Below are positions 16,815-26,370 of a DNA stretch of 64,000 nt, one piece after another. The position numbers and the translations under genes are program-made. How positions within the stretch are numbered: position 1 is the first letter of the stretch; each line of letters starts with the position of its first letter. This DNA is from an uncultured Clostridia bacterium (GTDB taxonomy: Bacteria > Bacillota > Clostridia > RUG12999). The stretch covers positions 13,244 through 77,243 of the forward strand of contig CAKVOK010000009.1 in assembly GCA_934792465.1 (NCBI GenBank), read 5' to 3'. The notes beneath the pieces are model-generated. The model saw only the letters and a list, made by a program, of their open reading frames with translations. It searched no databases and was not told the origin of the DNA.

Positions 16815-19244
16815 ATGAAATACGGATATTTTGACGATAAGAATAAGGAATATGTGATTACTGAACCCAAAACTCCATATCCGTGGATAAACTATCTCGG
16901 AAGCGAAAATTTCTTTTCAATGGTTTCAAATACATCGGGAGGATATTGTTTTTACAGAGATGCGCGGTTAAGACGAATAACGAGATACAGATATAATGAT
17001 ATACCGACTGATAATACAGGCAGATATTTTTATATAAACGATAACGGCTGCGTATGGTCGCCGTCGTGGAAACCGGTAAAAACACCGCTTGACTCATATA
17101 CCTGCCGGCACGGTCTGGGATATACCGAAATATCCGGAGAAAAAAACGGAATATGCGTTTCACAGCTTATGTTTGTTCCTATAGGATACAACTGCGAGGT
17201 GCACAGGATTTCGGTTAAGAATACGCTGTCGGAAAAAAAGAATATAAAGCTTTTCTCATATGTTGAGTTTTGCCTTTGGAATGCGTATGACGACATGACG
17301 AATTATCAGAGAAACTTAAGCACGGGCGAGGTTGAAACGGACGGGAGTACAATATACCATAAAACAGAATACCGTGAAAGACGAAATCATTACGCTTTTT
17401 ACAGTGTAAATACGGAGATAAACGGTTTTGATACAGACAGAGAAAGCTTTCTCGGCAGTTATAACGGGGTAAATGAGCCTGAAACGGTTTTTTCGGGGAA
17501 AAGCGGAAATTCGGTTGCAAGCGGCTGGAGCCCCATAGCTTCACATGAGATAGATATTTCGCTCGAAGCCGGAGAAGAAAAGAATTTCACGTTTATTCTC
17601 GGATACATTGAAAACGGCGAAGATGAAAAATGGGAAGCGAAAAATGTAATTAATAAAACAAAAGCAAAAGAGATGATGAGCCGATTTGATACGGACGAAA
17701 AAACTCTTGCTCATTTTGAAACGCTGAAAAAATACTGGTCGGATTTGCTTTCGGCATATACCGTAAAAAGCGATAATGAAAAGCTTGACAGAATGGTTAA
17801 TATATGGAATCAATATCAATGCATGGTAACGTTTAATATGTCAAGAAGTGCGTCGTATTTTGAAACCGGAATAGGCAGAGGCATGGGATTCAGAGATTCA
17901 AACCAGGATCTTATGGGATTTGTTCATCTTATTCCGCAGCGTGCAAGAGAAAGGATAATCGATATTGCTTCAACGCAGTTTAAGGACGGCGGCGCATATC
18001 ATCAGTATCAGCCGCTGACGAAAAAGGGAAACAACGAGATAGGCGGAGGATTTAATGATGATCCGCTGTGGCTTATATGCGGATGTGCGGCATATATAAA
18101 AGAAACGGGCGATTATACAATCTTGGATGTGCAGACGCCGTATGACTGCAATGAGGAGAATACGGGAACACTTTTCGAGCATTTAACGGCATCGTTTGAC
18201 CACGTAATAAATAATCTCGGACCTCACGGACTTCCGCTTATAGGACGCGCCGACTGGAACGACTGTCTTAATCTTAACTGTTTCTCAAAAGAGCCTGACG
18301 AATCGTATCAGACATACGGCAATCCAGACGGAAGAATTGCGGAATCTGTATTTATAGCCGGTCTTTTTGTATATGCCGGCAGAGATTATGTTGAGATATG
18401 CAGGAGAACAGGCAGAACGAAAGAGGCGGAACGGGCGAAAAAATACATAGATAGAATGACGGAAACCACATTGAAATACGGATATGACGGCGATTGGTTT
18501 TTAAGAGCATACGACCATTTCGGCAATAAAGTCGGAAGCCGGGAATGCGATGAAGGAAAAATATTTATAGAACCGCAGGGAATGTGCGTAATGGCAGGAA
18601 TAGGAAAGGAAAACGGTCTTGCCGAAAAGGCTCTTGACAGCGTTAAAGATATGCTCGATACAAAATACGGAATAGTGCTTCAAACGCCGCCGTATAGTAC
18701 ATATCACCTTGAATTGGGCGAAATTTCGTCATATCCGCCGGGATATAAAGAAAATGCCGGAATATTCTGTCATAACAATCCGTGGATTATTATGGCGGAA
18801 GCGGAACTCGGCAGAGGAAACCGTGCATTTGAAGTATATTCCAAAATTGCTCCTGCATTTTTGGAGGATATAAGCGAAATTCACCGACTGGAACCTTATG
18901 TATATTCGCAGATGGTTGCGGGTCGTGATGCCGTAAGATTCGGAGAAGCAAAAAATTCATGGCTTACGGGAACGGCTTCGTGGAATTTCGTTGCAGTGTC
19001 GCAGTCAATTCTCGGAATAAAACCCGATTTTGACGGACTGCGAATAGAACCGTGTCTGCCGGCTGAACTGAAAGAATATGAAATAAAACGTATATACAGA
19101 GGAAATGTGTATAATATCAGGGTTCAAAATAAAACCCCCGGAGGCAAAATCAAGATTATCGACGGCAAAACGGAGCTGAATACTGCGGTTGTACCGGTTA
19201 AAGAAGCGGGAACGGTACAGAATATTGAAGTTATAATCGGTTGA
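16815..19244 (+). CDS. GH94 disaccharide phosphorylase, cellobiose phosphorylase-like
   Basis: A cytoplasmic inverting phosphorylase that splits a beta-linked disaccharide with phosphate to give a sugar 1-phosphate and a free sugar, saving ATP. It is 809 residues long and has no signal peptide. The N-terminal beta-sandwich (about 1-280; YPWINYLGSENFFSM, GGYCFYRDA) and the alpha-toroid with RADWNDCLNLN are typical of GH94. Asp483 in WND is the expected catalytic acid, and GFRDSNQD and RVGEA-like RFGEAKNSWLTGT blocks are present. Cellobiose is the most likely substrate from the overall pattern and the adjacent GH5, but related enzymes use other beta-disaccharides. AGGAGG lies 6-7 nt before the ATG. 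The next gene follows after 17 nt. Confidence 0.87.
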   Translation: MKYGYFDDKNKEYVITEPKTPYPWINYLGSENFFSMVSNTSGGYCFYRDARLRRITRYRYNDIPTDNTGRYFYINDNGCVWSPSWKPVKTPLDSYTCRHGLGYTEISGEKNGICVSQLMFVPIGYNCEVHRISVKNTLSEKKNIKLFSYVEFCLWNAYDDMTNYQRNLSTGEVETDGSTIYHKTEYRERRNHYAFYSVNTEINGFDTDRESFLGSYNGVNEPETVFSGKSGNSVASGWSPIASHEIDISLEAGEEKNFTFILGYIENGEDEKWEAKNVINKTKAKEMMSRFDTDEKTLAHFETLKKYWSDLLSAYTVKSDNEKLDRMVNIWNQYQCMVTFNMSRSASYFETGIGRGMGFRDSNQDLMGFVHLIPQRARERIIDIASTQFKDGGAYHQYQPLTKKGNNEIGGGFNDDPLWLICGCAAYIKETGDYTILDVQTPYDCNEENTGTLFEHLTASFDHVINNLGPHGLPLIGRADWNDCLNLNCFSKEPDESYQTYGNPDGRIAESVFIAGLFVYAGRDYVEICRRTGRTKEAERAKKYIDRMTETTLKYGYDGDWFLRAYDHFGNKVGSRECDEGKIFIEPQGMCVMAGIGKENGLAEKALDSVKDMLDTKYGIVLQTPPYSTYHLELGEISSYPPGYKENAGIFCHNNPWIIMAEAELGRGNRAFEVYSKIAPAFLEDISEIHRLEPYVYSQMVAGRDAVRFGEAKNSWLTGTASWNFVAVSQSILGIKPDFDGLRIEPCLPAELKEYEIKRIYRGNVYNIRVQNKTPGGKIKIIDGKTELNTAVVPVKEAGTVQNIEVIIG

Positions 19245-19261
19245 TAATTGGAGGAACAGAA

Positions 19262-21055
19262 ATGATTGAAGAATATTTCAAGAATAAAAAGATTATACCG
19301 TACAGCGAATTTGCGCCGTATAACAAAATCGGCGACAGACGCTTTTGGGATAATATTAAGGGCGGTGAGTTTTATACCGGCGTCGGGGAAAAGTATCTGA
19401 ATTTCGACTGGAAAAGCGTTACGGCAACATCGTTTTTAAAATACGTTACGGACGGCATACGTCTGGAAAATGAAATGCAAAGCTTCTCCAAACGCATTGC
19501 GCTGGGCTATCTCACTCTTGCGGAATGTGCCGAAAACAAAGGCAGATTTTTAAATCAAATTATTGACGGAATTTGGAGTATCTGCGAGGAAACGACATGG
19601 GCAGTTTGTGCGCATATCGGCGTTAATAAGGGGGAATACGACGGACTTCCCGATACGGATTTCGGAATTACACTCGATTTGTTTGCACTTCAGACGGCAC
19701 AGCTTATCGGCGTATGCGTGTATCTTATGCGTGAACGTCTGGACGCTGTTTCAAAGGCGATTGCCAAGCGTGCGGAATGTGAAATTGTAAAGAGGGTTGC
19801 CGTGCCGTATCTTGAATGTGACGATTACTGGTGGATGGGCACAAAGGGAAATAAGGTGAACAACTGGAATCCGTGGTGCGTGGGCAATGCGCTGCGTTCG
19901 TGCATTGCCGGTGTTTCGGACGATGATATAAGGCAGAAGGTTTTTGAAAAAAGTATACGGCTTACAGACAATTATATCCGAAGCGTTCCCGACGACGGTT
20001 CATGCGACGAGGGAAGCTCATATTGGTTCAAGGCAGGCGGAAAGCTCCTTTTTGCCGTGCAGCTTATGTGCGCCGCAACGGGCGATTCGGGAGAAATTCT
20101 GAAGAATGATAAGCTGCGGAATATTTCGCGGTTTATACTTAATATGCATATAGACGGAAAGTATTATGTAAATTTTGCGGACGGCAGCGCAGCACCGTAT
20201 GTAGATCCGATGTATATTGCATATTTGGCGGATATAACGGGCGACGGGGCGTTTGCCGAAGCGGCGTCTTTTATAGAAAACGAAAAAGCGGAGACAACAC
20301 GTATTTTTGATATTGCGGAGGAGCTCGGTGCAATATCCGCCGCCGATAAATTTGAACCGTCCGATACGGAAAAGCTCGAAAAAAGCGTGTATTATCCGGG
20401 TATCGAAGTTATGACGGCGAGGCAGTATGCGGAGCATAAAAAAGGATTTTTCCTTGCGGCAAAGGGCGGAAACAACGGCGAAAGCCACAACCATAACGAT
20501 GTAGGTTCGTATATTGTGTATTTCGGCGGCAAACCGCTAATCATAGATATAGGCGTGGAAACGTATAAAAAAGATACGTTCGGCGAAAACAGGTACAGTA
20601 TTTTTACGATGAAAAGCGATTATCATAATCTGCCTATAATAAATTCGGCGACGCAGCATAACGGCGAGGAATATCGTGCGAAAAACGTGCGGTATGAAAG
20701 CGGAATCGAAAAAGACGTGTTTGCGCTTGAAATATCGGACGCATACGAAGGAGCGGAAACGTCTGTTGAAAGACAATTCGTGTTCGACAGAACCGACGGA
20801 ATAACAATAACGGATACATACGGCAAAAAGAGCGGTATATGCCTTGTAACCATGCTTGCGGAAAAGCCGATTATAAATGGGAATACCGTCAGCGCAGGCG
20901 AATGCGAAATTTTGTTTGACTGCGGAAGCGTTTCGTGTGAGGAAATAAAAATTACGGATAAGAATCTGATGTCGGTATGGGGCGGCAGGATATACAGACT
21001 GAAAACCGAAGCCGTTACGGACAAGATGATAATGCGGATAATGTCAAAAAAATAG
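19262..21055 (+). CDS. Heparinase II/III family protein, probable polysaccharide lyase or hydrolase
   Basis: This 598-residue protein has no signal peptide. An alpha-toroid (about 20-340) with WWMGTKGNKVNNWNPW precedes a beta-sandwich that begins near 380 with KGGNNGESHNHNDVGSY, the signature of the heparinase II/III C-terminal domain (His and Asn residues near the active site). Members cleave uronic-acid glycans or act on related oligosaccharides. The lack of a signal peptide suggests cytoplasmic processing of imported material. GGAGG at 19250-19254 gives the ATG at 19262; a longer in-frame reading from 19241 would overlap the GH94 stop. It is co-transcribed with GH94. The substrate is not predictable from sequence alone. 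Confidence 0.8.
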   Translation: MIEEYFKNKKIIPYSEFAPYNKIGDRRFWDNIKGGEFYTGVGEKYLNFDWKSVTATSFLKYVTDGIRLENEMQSFSKRIALGYLTLAECAENKGRFLNQIIDGIWSICEETTWAVCAHIGVNKGEYDGLPDTDFGITLDLFALQTAQLIGVCVYLMRERLDAVSKAIAKRAECEIVKRVAVPYLECDDYWWMGTKGNKVNNWNPWCVGNALRSCIAGVSDDDIRQKVFEKSIRLTDNYIRSVPDDGSCDEGSSYWFKAGGKLLFAVQLMCAATGDSGEILKNDKLRNISRFILNMHIDGKYYVNFADGSAAPYVDPMYIAYLADITGDGAFAEAASFIENEKAETTRIFDIAEELGAISAADKFEPSDTEKLEKSVYYPGIEVMTARQYAEHKKGFFLAAKGGNNGESHNHNDVGSYIVYFGGKPLIIDIGVETYKKDTFGENRYSIFTMKSDYHNLPIINSATQHNGEEYRAKNVRYESGIEKDVFALEISDAYEGAETSVERQFVFDRTDGITITDTYGKKSGICLVTMLAEKPIINGNTVSAGECEILFDCGSVSCEEIKITDKNLMSVWGGRIYRLKTEAVTDKMIMRIMSKK

Positions 21056-21057
21056 AT

Positions 21058-21097
21058 GGGGCTGTTTAGGGGTTGTTCTGACAGCCTCTATTAATTT
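21058..21097 (+). terminator. Probable terminator after the GH94-heparinase pair
   Basis: An 8-bp stem GGGGCTGT (21058-21065) / ACAGCCTC (21081-21088), with one G-U pair and a 15-nt loop, is followed by a broken T-rich run. It begins 3 bp after the heparinase-family stop codon. The T-tract is weak, so efficiency is uncertain. Confidence 0.5.
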
Positions 21098-21106
21098 CGT
21101 TTTCTC

Positions 21107-21572
21107 TGAGGTGTTCAATATTCGGTAGATGTCGGACATTGGTATAGCGAAGTGTTTGATTTAAGTGATAATTTCGATATGACGAAAAGGGAACAGCCAA
21201 ACTATAGTGCCCCACCAAGTCAACAAAAAATGAAATGAGCTGATGAGGTTTTGCAACACGCCGAGAACAAGGCAGAAAATGCAGGATTTTTGATTGACGA
21301 TTTGAACAGGCTTGTCTGCCAATACAGATACAACGGGGAAACGGACAAGGTGGAAAAATGCACCGGAGATAACGTTTACAGAATCGGCACTGAATATGAA
21401 AGCGGCGAAGCCGGCTGCGTATCGACGCTTGAAGATTATATAAAGTTTTTGGAAGCTATACGGACATATAAGCTGCTGAAAAAGGAAACGGTGGATTTGC
21501 TTTCGACAAATCAGCTGACAAGGGAGCAGCTTGATATGCCGTCATATTGGGTGTACGGAAAACCGGGGGTGT
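21107..21572 (+). pseudogene. Remnant of a serine hydrolase (class C beta-lactamase-like) gene
   Basis: One frame, interrupted by a TGA at 21236-21238, carries two pieces. The first (about 21110-21235) encodes VGHWYSEVFDLSDNFDMTK, which I cannot assign. The second (21239-21570) encodes GFLIDDLNRLVCQYRYNGE, GTEYESGEAGCVSTLEDY and MPSYWVYGKPG, which matches the C-terminal third of clostridial beta-lactamase-fold serine hydrolases. The catalytic SxxK region is absent, and similarity stops abruptly after YGKPG, where the M20 sequence begins in another frame. No start codon with a ribosome binding site is evident. It is a decayed fragment at a recombination junction. Confidence 0.65.
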
Positions 21573-21593
21573 GTGAAATTATTTCTGAAAAGA

Positions 21594-22718
21594 ATGAAAG
21601 CAATCGGCGCAGAAATTGAAATTGATGATGTGGCAAACATCTATGCAACACTTCCGGGCAGTGATCCCGACACAAAAAGAATCGTAATGGCTTCTCATGT
21701 TGATTCGGTTAAAAACGGCGGTAACTATGACGGGATTTTGGGCGTAATGTCCGCAATGGAGGTTTTGGAAACGGTTGCCGAAAAGAAAATTCCGCATAAG
21801 CACCCCCTGACGGCAATGATATGGACAAACGAAGAAGGTTCGCTCTATCCTCCGGCTATGATGATTTCGGGAGTTGTGTGCTATGACTATCTTCCCGAAG
21901 ATATTCGTCAAAAGTTTAAATACGAGGATATGATGGCTTCAAAAAGTATTCTCGACCCAACAAAAACCTTTGGCGAGGCTCTGGAAAAATCGGGATTTAA
22001 AGGCGATAAAAAATACAGACTATCTCCCGACAGATATAAGTATATGTTTGAAACTCATATAGAACAGGGACCGATTTTGGAGGATAACGGCAATGACATC
22101 GGTGTTGTTGACTGTGTTTTGGGAATGTTTAACTACAGACTCAAATTTTACGGACAGACCACCCATGCCGGCACATCCCCGATGCCGAAACGCCGTGACG
22201 CATTTTATGCCGCAGCATTGGCGCTTGATTATCTGCACACGGAAATTGACAAGCTTGGCGTAAAAGATTTGGTTTATACAACAGGTGAAGTTGTGTGCCA
22301 TCCGTGCGTACATACCTGTGTCCCGGATTATTTTGACTTTTCGTTTGATTCCAGACATGAAAAACCCGAGGTTCTTGAAAAGGTACTTGCAATCGTAAAG
22401 AGCTGTGCCGACAAAGAATGGGCGGGCTGTACTTGCGAGGTTGAAAAGGCTTGGAACCGCGATACCGTATATTGGGATAAAAAGCTTGTCGGATATGTTA
22501 AGGAAGCGTGCGAGGAAGCCGAAATTAAACATCAGTATATTCATTCGGGAGCGGGACATGACGCACAGTTTGCGTCATATATGCTGCCGACAACAATGAT
22601 TTTCGTCCGGTCAAAGGATGGACTTTCCCACTGCGAACCTGAATTTTCAAGCGTGGAGCATTGCACCGAAGGCGCAACGGTTATGCTGAACGCAGTATTA
22701 AAGGCTGACAGCGAATGA
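21594..22718 (+). pseudogene. M20-family amidohydrolase (allantoate/N-carbamoyl amino acid type), N-terminally truncated
   Basis: The product matches zinc amidohydrolases of the AtzC/allantoate amidohydrolase group. SHVDSV and GGNYDGILGV (metal-binding His and Asp), TNEEGS (Glu pair), HIEQGP, the dimerisation-domain TTHAGTSPM and a C-terminal SHCEPE are all present. Similarity begins at LFLKRMKAIGAE, about 21573, so the first helices of a normal roughly 410-residue protein are missing and replaced by the serine hydrolase remnant. The first usable ATG, at 21594, has no clear ribosome binding site. The zinc ligands survive, so a functional shortened enzyme cannot be excluded, but a deletion pseudogene is more likely. 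The alcohol dehydrogenase gene follows after 13 nt. Confidence 0.7.
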
Positions 22719-22731
22719 AGGAGCGAATAAT

Positions 22732-23883
22732 ATGAGCAAGGAATTTCTGACTCCGAAAAAAATAATAACGGGAATCAGTGCAATCGAAGACTCAATAAAA
22801 TACCTTGTTACAATGGGCAAAAAGCCGCTCATTGTAACGGGGCGGATTGTATCGGAGCTTGACGCTTTCAAAATGCTTGTATCAAGGCTTTCCGAAAACG
22901 GACTTGAATGTGTTGTATTTAAGGATATTACGGGAGAACCTACCGATGTTATGATTGAAGAAGGCTTAAAGGTATATCGTGAAAATAACTGCGACTTTCT
23001 TATCGGAATGGGCGGCGGCAGTCCGCTCGATGCAATAAAAGCAATTGCTGCACTGGATGTATGCGGCGGAAAACTCAGCGATTATATGGGAAAAGAAATC
23101 AGCGGCGAATTTCCGCCTATGGCGGCAATCCCGACAACAGCCGGAACAGGCTCTGAGGCAACAAAATTTACCGTTATAACGGATGCCGAAACAGATGTAA
23201 AAATGCTTTTAAAGGGTGCGGTACTGCTGCCTGATTTGGCAATCGTTGATTATACAAACACATTAAGCTCGCCTGAAAGCATAACGGCATCAACCGGGCT
23301 TGACGCTCTCACTCACGCCGTTGAAGCATACACATCCAAGCAGGCTCAGCCGCTGACTGACGCTTTGGCATTATCTGCGGTAAAACGAATTTTTAAATAT
23401 CTTCCGATTGCATACAATGACGGAGAAAATGAAACAGCAAGATATGAAATGTCAATAGCCGCACTTGAAGCGGGAATTTGCATAAATAATTCATCCGTTA
23501 CAATTGTGCATGGTATGAGCCGTCCGATCGGTGCATTGTTCTATGTGCCGCACGGCTTGTCAAACGCAATGCTCTTGTGCAAGTGTATGGACTTTGCAAA
23601 AGACGGTGCAACGGAAAGGTTTGCGGAGCTTTCAAGAGCCGTCGGAACAGCAACTGCGGCGGACGGTGATGAAACGGCGGCAGATAAATTTATTGACGGA
23701 CTTTTTGGAATATGCAAAAAGTGTGAAGTTCCGACAATAGAGGAATATGGGATTGATATTAATAAATTCACCTCCGCAATTCCCAAAATGACATCTGACG
23801 CACTGATGAGCGGAAGTCCTGCGAATACTCGCAAAAATGTCAGTGAAGATGACATTTCTGCAATATATAAAGCGTTGATTTAG
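22732..23883 (+). CDS. Iron-containing alcohol dehydrogenase
   Basis: This 383-residue NAD(P)-dependent, metal-containing alcohol dehydrogenase (type III) reduces an aldehyde or oxidises an alcohol in the cytoplasm. The cofactor loop GMGGGSPLDAIKA is near residue 100, PTTAGTGSE near 138, and metal ligands lie in LPDLAIVD, GLDALTHAVEAY, IVHGMSRPIGA and VPHGLSNAM, the last three supplying His residues. The length is normal. AAGGAG at 22718-22723 is well spaced for the ATG. It follows the truncated M20 gene, with which it was probably co-transcribed. The physiological substrate is not evident. Confidence 0.88.
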   Translation: MSKEFLTPKKIITGISAIEDSIKYLVTMGKKPLIVTGRIVSELDAFKMLVSRLSENGLECVVFKDITGEPTDVMIEEGLKVYRENNCDFLIGMGGGSPLDAIKAIAALDVCGGKLSDYMGKEISGEFPPMAAIPTTAGTGSEATKFTVITDAETDVKMLLKGAVLLPDLAIVDYTNTLSSPESITASTGLDALTHAVEAYTSKQAQPLTDALALSAVKRIFKYLPIAYNDGENETARYEMSIAALEAGICINNSSVTIVHGMSRPIGALFYVPHGLSNAMLLCKCMDFAKDGATERFAELSRAVGTATAADGDETAADKFIDGLFGICKKCEVPTIEEYGIDINKFTSAIPKMTSDALMSGSPANTRKNVSEDDISAIYKALI

Positions 23884-23918
23884 TTTTTCTATATGAAAAT
23901 GGAATGTTAATAAAAAGG

Positions 23919-23948
23919 AAGAAATCTTACATAAGTTATTTCTTTTTT
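23919..23948 (+). terminator. Probable terminator of the alcohol dehydrogenase gene
   Basis: AAGAAAT (23919-23925) pairs with ATTTCTT (23938-23944) across a 12-nt loop, and the right arm runs straight into a T-tract. Adjacent purine/pyrimidine bases extend the stem by G-U pairs. It lies 36 nt after the stop codon. The stem is AT-rich, so the call is moderate. Confidence 0.5.
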
Positions 23949-24036
23949 GATATCAGCAAACTTTTCTGCACCACAGACCCGCATATACTTTCCGGTATCC
24001 TAAGTATTTAAGGAAAAAGCCGCAAAAAAGAAGAGA

Positions 24037-24160
24037 ATAGACGACGCTGTTTTAGAAGATAAAAAGAATTTTGTAAAAAATTATATCCGGCAAATGATAA
24101 GGCTTGATATAATAGAAATGACAAACCCGGATAAGCCGACCGGCAAAAACCAAAGAAAAT
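24037..24160 (+). pseudogene. Fragment of an ATP-binding protein C-terminus
   Basis: In one frame this stretch reads IDDAVLEDKKNFVKNY, then MIRLDIIEMTNPDKPTGKNQ. The ending resembles the winged-helix C-terminus (IEMTxPDKPTSxNQ) of AlbA-type ATP-binding regulators common in Clostridia. Everything upstream in the usual protein is missing, and the sequence runs into a hairpin. It is a short gene scrap within a 606-bp gap (23884-24489) that otherwise holds two hairpins and AT-rich sequence with no gene. Confidence 0.5.
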
Positions 24161-24191
24161 CCGCACAAACACTGCGTTTGGACGGATTTTT
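24156..24191 (+). terminator. Hairpin terminator, possibly bidirectional
   Basis: The outer stem AAAATCCG (24156-24163) / CGGATTTT (24183-24190) encloses the inner stem CAAAC (24166-24170) / GTTTG (24176-24180). The A-tract on one side and T-tract on the other would allow termination in either direction. It lies between the convergent alcohol dehydrogenase and GH130 genes. Confidence 0.65.
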
Positions 24192-24489
24192 CCCTGCAAT
24201 TATTTTAAATATTGACATCTGTTTGACAGCTGCGGAAATTCTCTTAATATCGTGCGGATAATGATAAATACTAAGGATAGAGGTTGTTATTCTGACAGCT
24301 GTACAGATTATGAAAAACAGATAAAATTTGAAGATATCCTTGTGTTGAATTTTATATCACAAAGAATATTTTTTAATATTATCAGTATAACATAAATCAA
24401 GTTTTTATTTGCGGTTTCTCGGATAATTGCAAATTTCAATCCTTCCCGTGCGAGTTTTTGCACGTTGTATTTAATACGGTTCGGCAAAA

Positions 24490-25527
24490 TTAATTTAATA
24501 ATTGTTTCAATAAAAAATCAACCGGAATATCCGCCGCGGAAATGCAGGTATCGGCACAGCCGTAGTATATGTGCAGATTGCCGTTCTTTTCGACCGCACC
24601 CGTAGGGAATACCGTGTTGCTGAAAAATCCGCCGGTTTCATATGATTCCGTCGGAATCATAAACGGTTTTTCGGATATTGATATTATTTTGTACGGATTG
24701 TTCAAATCAAGCAGCAGTGCACCGGCACAGTATACCCCCTCGGCGGACGCACCGTGATAAATTACAAGCCAGCCTTTCTCGGTCTTAACAGGAGGAATGC
24801 TTGCGCCGACACGTTCGTTATACCAAGAACCGGCTTTCGGAGAAAGAACGTGTTTATAACCTCCCCAATGTATCAAATCGGGAGATTCGGCATACCATAT
24901 GTCGTATGTTCCGAACTCTGCGGGCATGGGACGCAATAAGGCACAATACATACCGTTGATTTTTTCGGGAAATATGACAACGTCCTTGTTTGCGGAATGG
25001 AATATCGGACCTTTTCGTTTATAGGTGATAAAATCCTCCGTAGCTGCAAGGCACGGCAGAATACCCAGTTCCGACACTGCGGAATATGTAATATAATAGG
25101 TTGAATCTATTTGTGTTATGCGTGCATCTTCAATGCCGTATTTTTCCAATTCCGTAGCAGGGAAGAGCGCAGGAGCGGAATCTATGCGGAAGTGTATTCC
25201 GTCTGTGCTTCTTGCGGTGCGGAGATGCGACAATGTTGTAAGATACGAGCCGTTCGGAGTTTTTATAACCCGTGAATCGCTGTAATCATAGGACGGCATA
25301 TTTTTCGGTATTTTTTTTATTTCAAGCTTATTATCCGATACAATGGGTATATTTACGGTATTGTCATCGTCACGGTGTGCGCTTTCGGCAACACGCATAA
25401 GCAGAATTGTTTCGTTTCCGAGCTTTGCCACACCGGGGTTTATAACGTATTCCACGCTTAGCGGTTCGTTCGAGGGATTTATCATTTCTTTTTTGATAAT
25501 GGGGTTCAGTTCATATCGTTTCAGCAT
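24490..25527 (-). CDS. GH130 glycoside phosphorylase/hydrolase (beta-mannoside type)
   Basis: This is a five-bladed propeller enzyme of family GH130, whose members phosphorolyse or hydrolyse beta-mannosides such as mannosyl-glucose or mannobiose. It has 345 residues and no signal peptide. Landmarks are NPGVAKLGNETILLMRV near 30-46, SDSRV, the catalytic GIEDARIT with Asp134, and YHGASAEGVYCAGALLLD. The ribosome binding site is GGAGA. The ThuA-like gene lies upstream with a 3-nt gap, so the two are one transcript. Together with GH38 across the divergent promoter this points to use of mannose-containing glycans. The exact linkage cannot be read from the sequence. Confidence 0.85.
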   Translation of the reverse strand: MLKRYELNPIIKKEMINPSNEPLSVEYVINPGVAKLGNETILLMRVAESAHRDDDNTVNIPIVSDNKLEIKKIPKNMPSYDYSDSRVIKTPNGSYLTTLSHLRTARSTDGIHFRIDSAPALFPATELEKYGIEDARITQIDSTYYITYSAVSELGILPCLAATEDFITYKRKGPIFHSANKDVVIFPEKINGMYCALLRPMPAEFGTYDIWYAESPDLIHWGGYKHVLSPKAGSWYNERVGASIPPVKTEKGWLVIYHGASAEGVYCAGALLLDLNNPYKIISISEKPFMIPTESYETGGFFSNTVFPTGAVEKNGNLHIYYGCADTCISAADIPVDFLLKQLLN

Positions 25528-25530
25528 CGT

Positions 25531-26247
25531 TTATTTCTCCGTCTTTAAAATATGTTTTGATACAATCGTGCTTCTTCTGTAATCCGAATATGCCCAGTTT
25601 ACCGCATTGATTATAACTTGTTGAACGTTTTTGTTGTAAAATACGGGGTAGGTTTCGTGTCCCGGCTGAAAATAAAATATTTTTCCGTATCCGCGTTTAT
25701 AACAGCAGCCGCTGCGTATCGCTTCGCCGCCCGTGTAGCTTCCTATGAATACCAGCTCATCGGGTTCGGGGATTCCGAACGGCTCGCAGTATGTTTCGTC
25801 ATTATCAACGGTAAAGAAGTCGCCTTCTATATTTTGTGCGATAGGGTGGGAAGGATTGCATTTCCATATGCGCTCGCTGTCGCCGTTTTCGCACCAGCTT
25901 AACTCGCATTTTGTGCCGAGCAGCAGCTGAAACGGTTTGGATTCGTGTGAGGAATGAAGAAAAACTGCACCCATGCCGTTTAATACCGCAAGCTGAACAC
26001 GCTTTGCAACTTCATCCGGCACTTCTCTGTGCAATGCATGACCCCACCATATTAAAACATCGGTGCTTTGCAGAACTTCGTCTGTAAGACCGCAGTCATC
26101 TTCATAAAAAGTAGCCGTTTTCACAGAAAAATTATTTTCTTTCAGAAAATCCGCAATAACGGTATGCATACCGTTCGGATAGATTTTTTTTGCCGCTTCC
26201 TTTTCCCGTTCATGCTTGTATTCGTTCCATATTGTAACGTTAATCAT
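25531..26247 (-). CDS. ThuA-like domain protein
   Basis: This 238-residue protein has the glutamine-amidotransferase-like ThuA fold named after trehalose utilisation. Visible are VTIWNEY, DVLIWWGHALHREV near 85-98, GAVFLHSSHESKPF near 113, and YGKIFYFQPGHETYPV near 200. The His-rich motifs may bind metal. ThuA proteins occur in sugar-use operons, where some act on oxidised sugars, but the reaction is generally undefined. There is no signal peptide. It is the first gene of the minus-strand unit with GH130, from a promoter facing away from the lyase gene. Confidence 0.82.
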   Translation of the reverse strand: MINVTIWNEYKHEREKEAAKKIYPNGMHTVIADFLKENNFSVKTATFYEDDCGLTDEVLQSTDVLIWWGHALHREVPDEVAKRVQLAVLNGMGAVFLHSSHESKPFQLLLGTKCELSWCENGDSERIWKCNPSHPIAQNIEGDFFTVDNDETYCEPFGIPEPDELVFIGSYTGGEAIRSGCCYKRGYGKIFYFQPGHETYPVFYNKNVQQVIINAVNWAYSDYRRSTIVSKHILKTEK

Positions 26248-26273
26248 ATAAATACCACCTTTTCGTGTTTATG

Positions 26274-26301
26274 TATATATACTAACACAATTGAATGTAA
26301 A
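26274..26301 (-). promoter_or_regulatory. Candidate promoter for thuA-like/GH130 unit
   Basis: On the minus strand, TTTACA (26301-26296), a 16-nt spacer and TATATA (26279-26274) lie 27 bp before the ThuA-like start. This is a fair sigma-A match in a very AT-rich stretch. Confidence 0.45.
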
Positions 26302-26343
26302 TATCAATATATGAAATTGTCATGTATTTGTTTCATCTTGCTG

Positions 26344-26370
26344 TTCGGCATATATTCGGTTGACATTCGG
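26344..26370 (+). promoter_or_regulatory. Phased TTCGG repeats, candidate operator
   Basis: TTCGG occurs at 26344, 26355 and 26366, exactly 11 bp apart, upstream of and overlapping the -35 edge of the lyase promoter. Repeats with helical spacing on one face suggest binding of a regulator, but no protein is known to recognise them. Confidence 0.4.

Noticed and set aside
24447..24464. Hairpin CGTGC/GCACG downstream of GH130
   Set aside because: A 5-bp stem without a T-tract on the minus strand; too weak to call a terminator.
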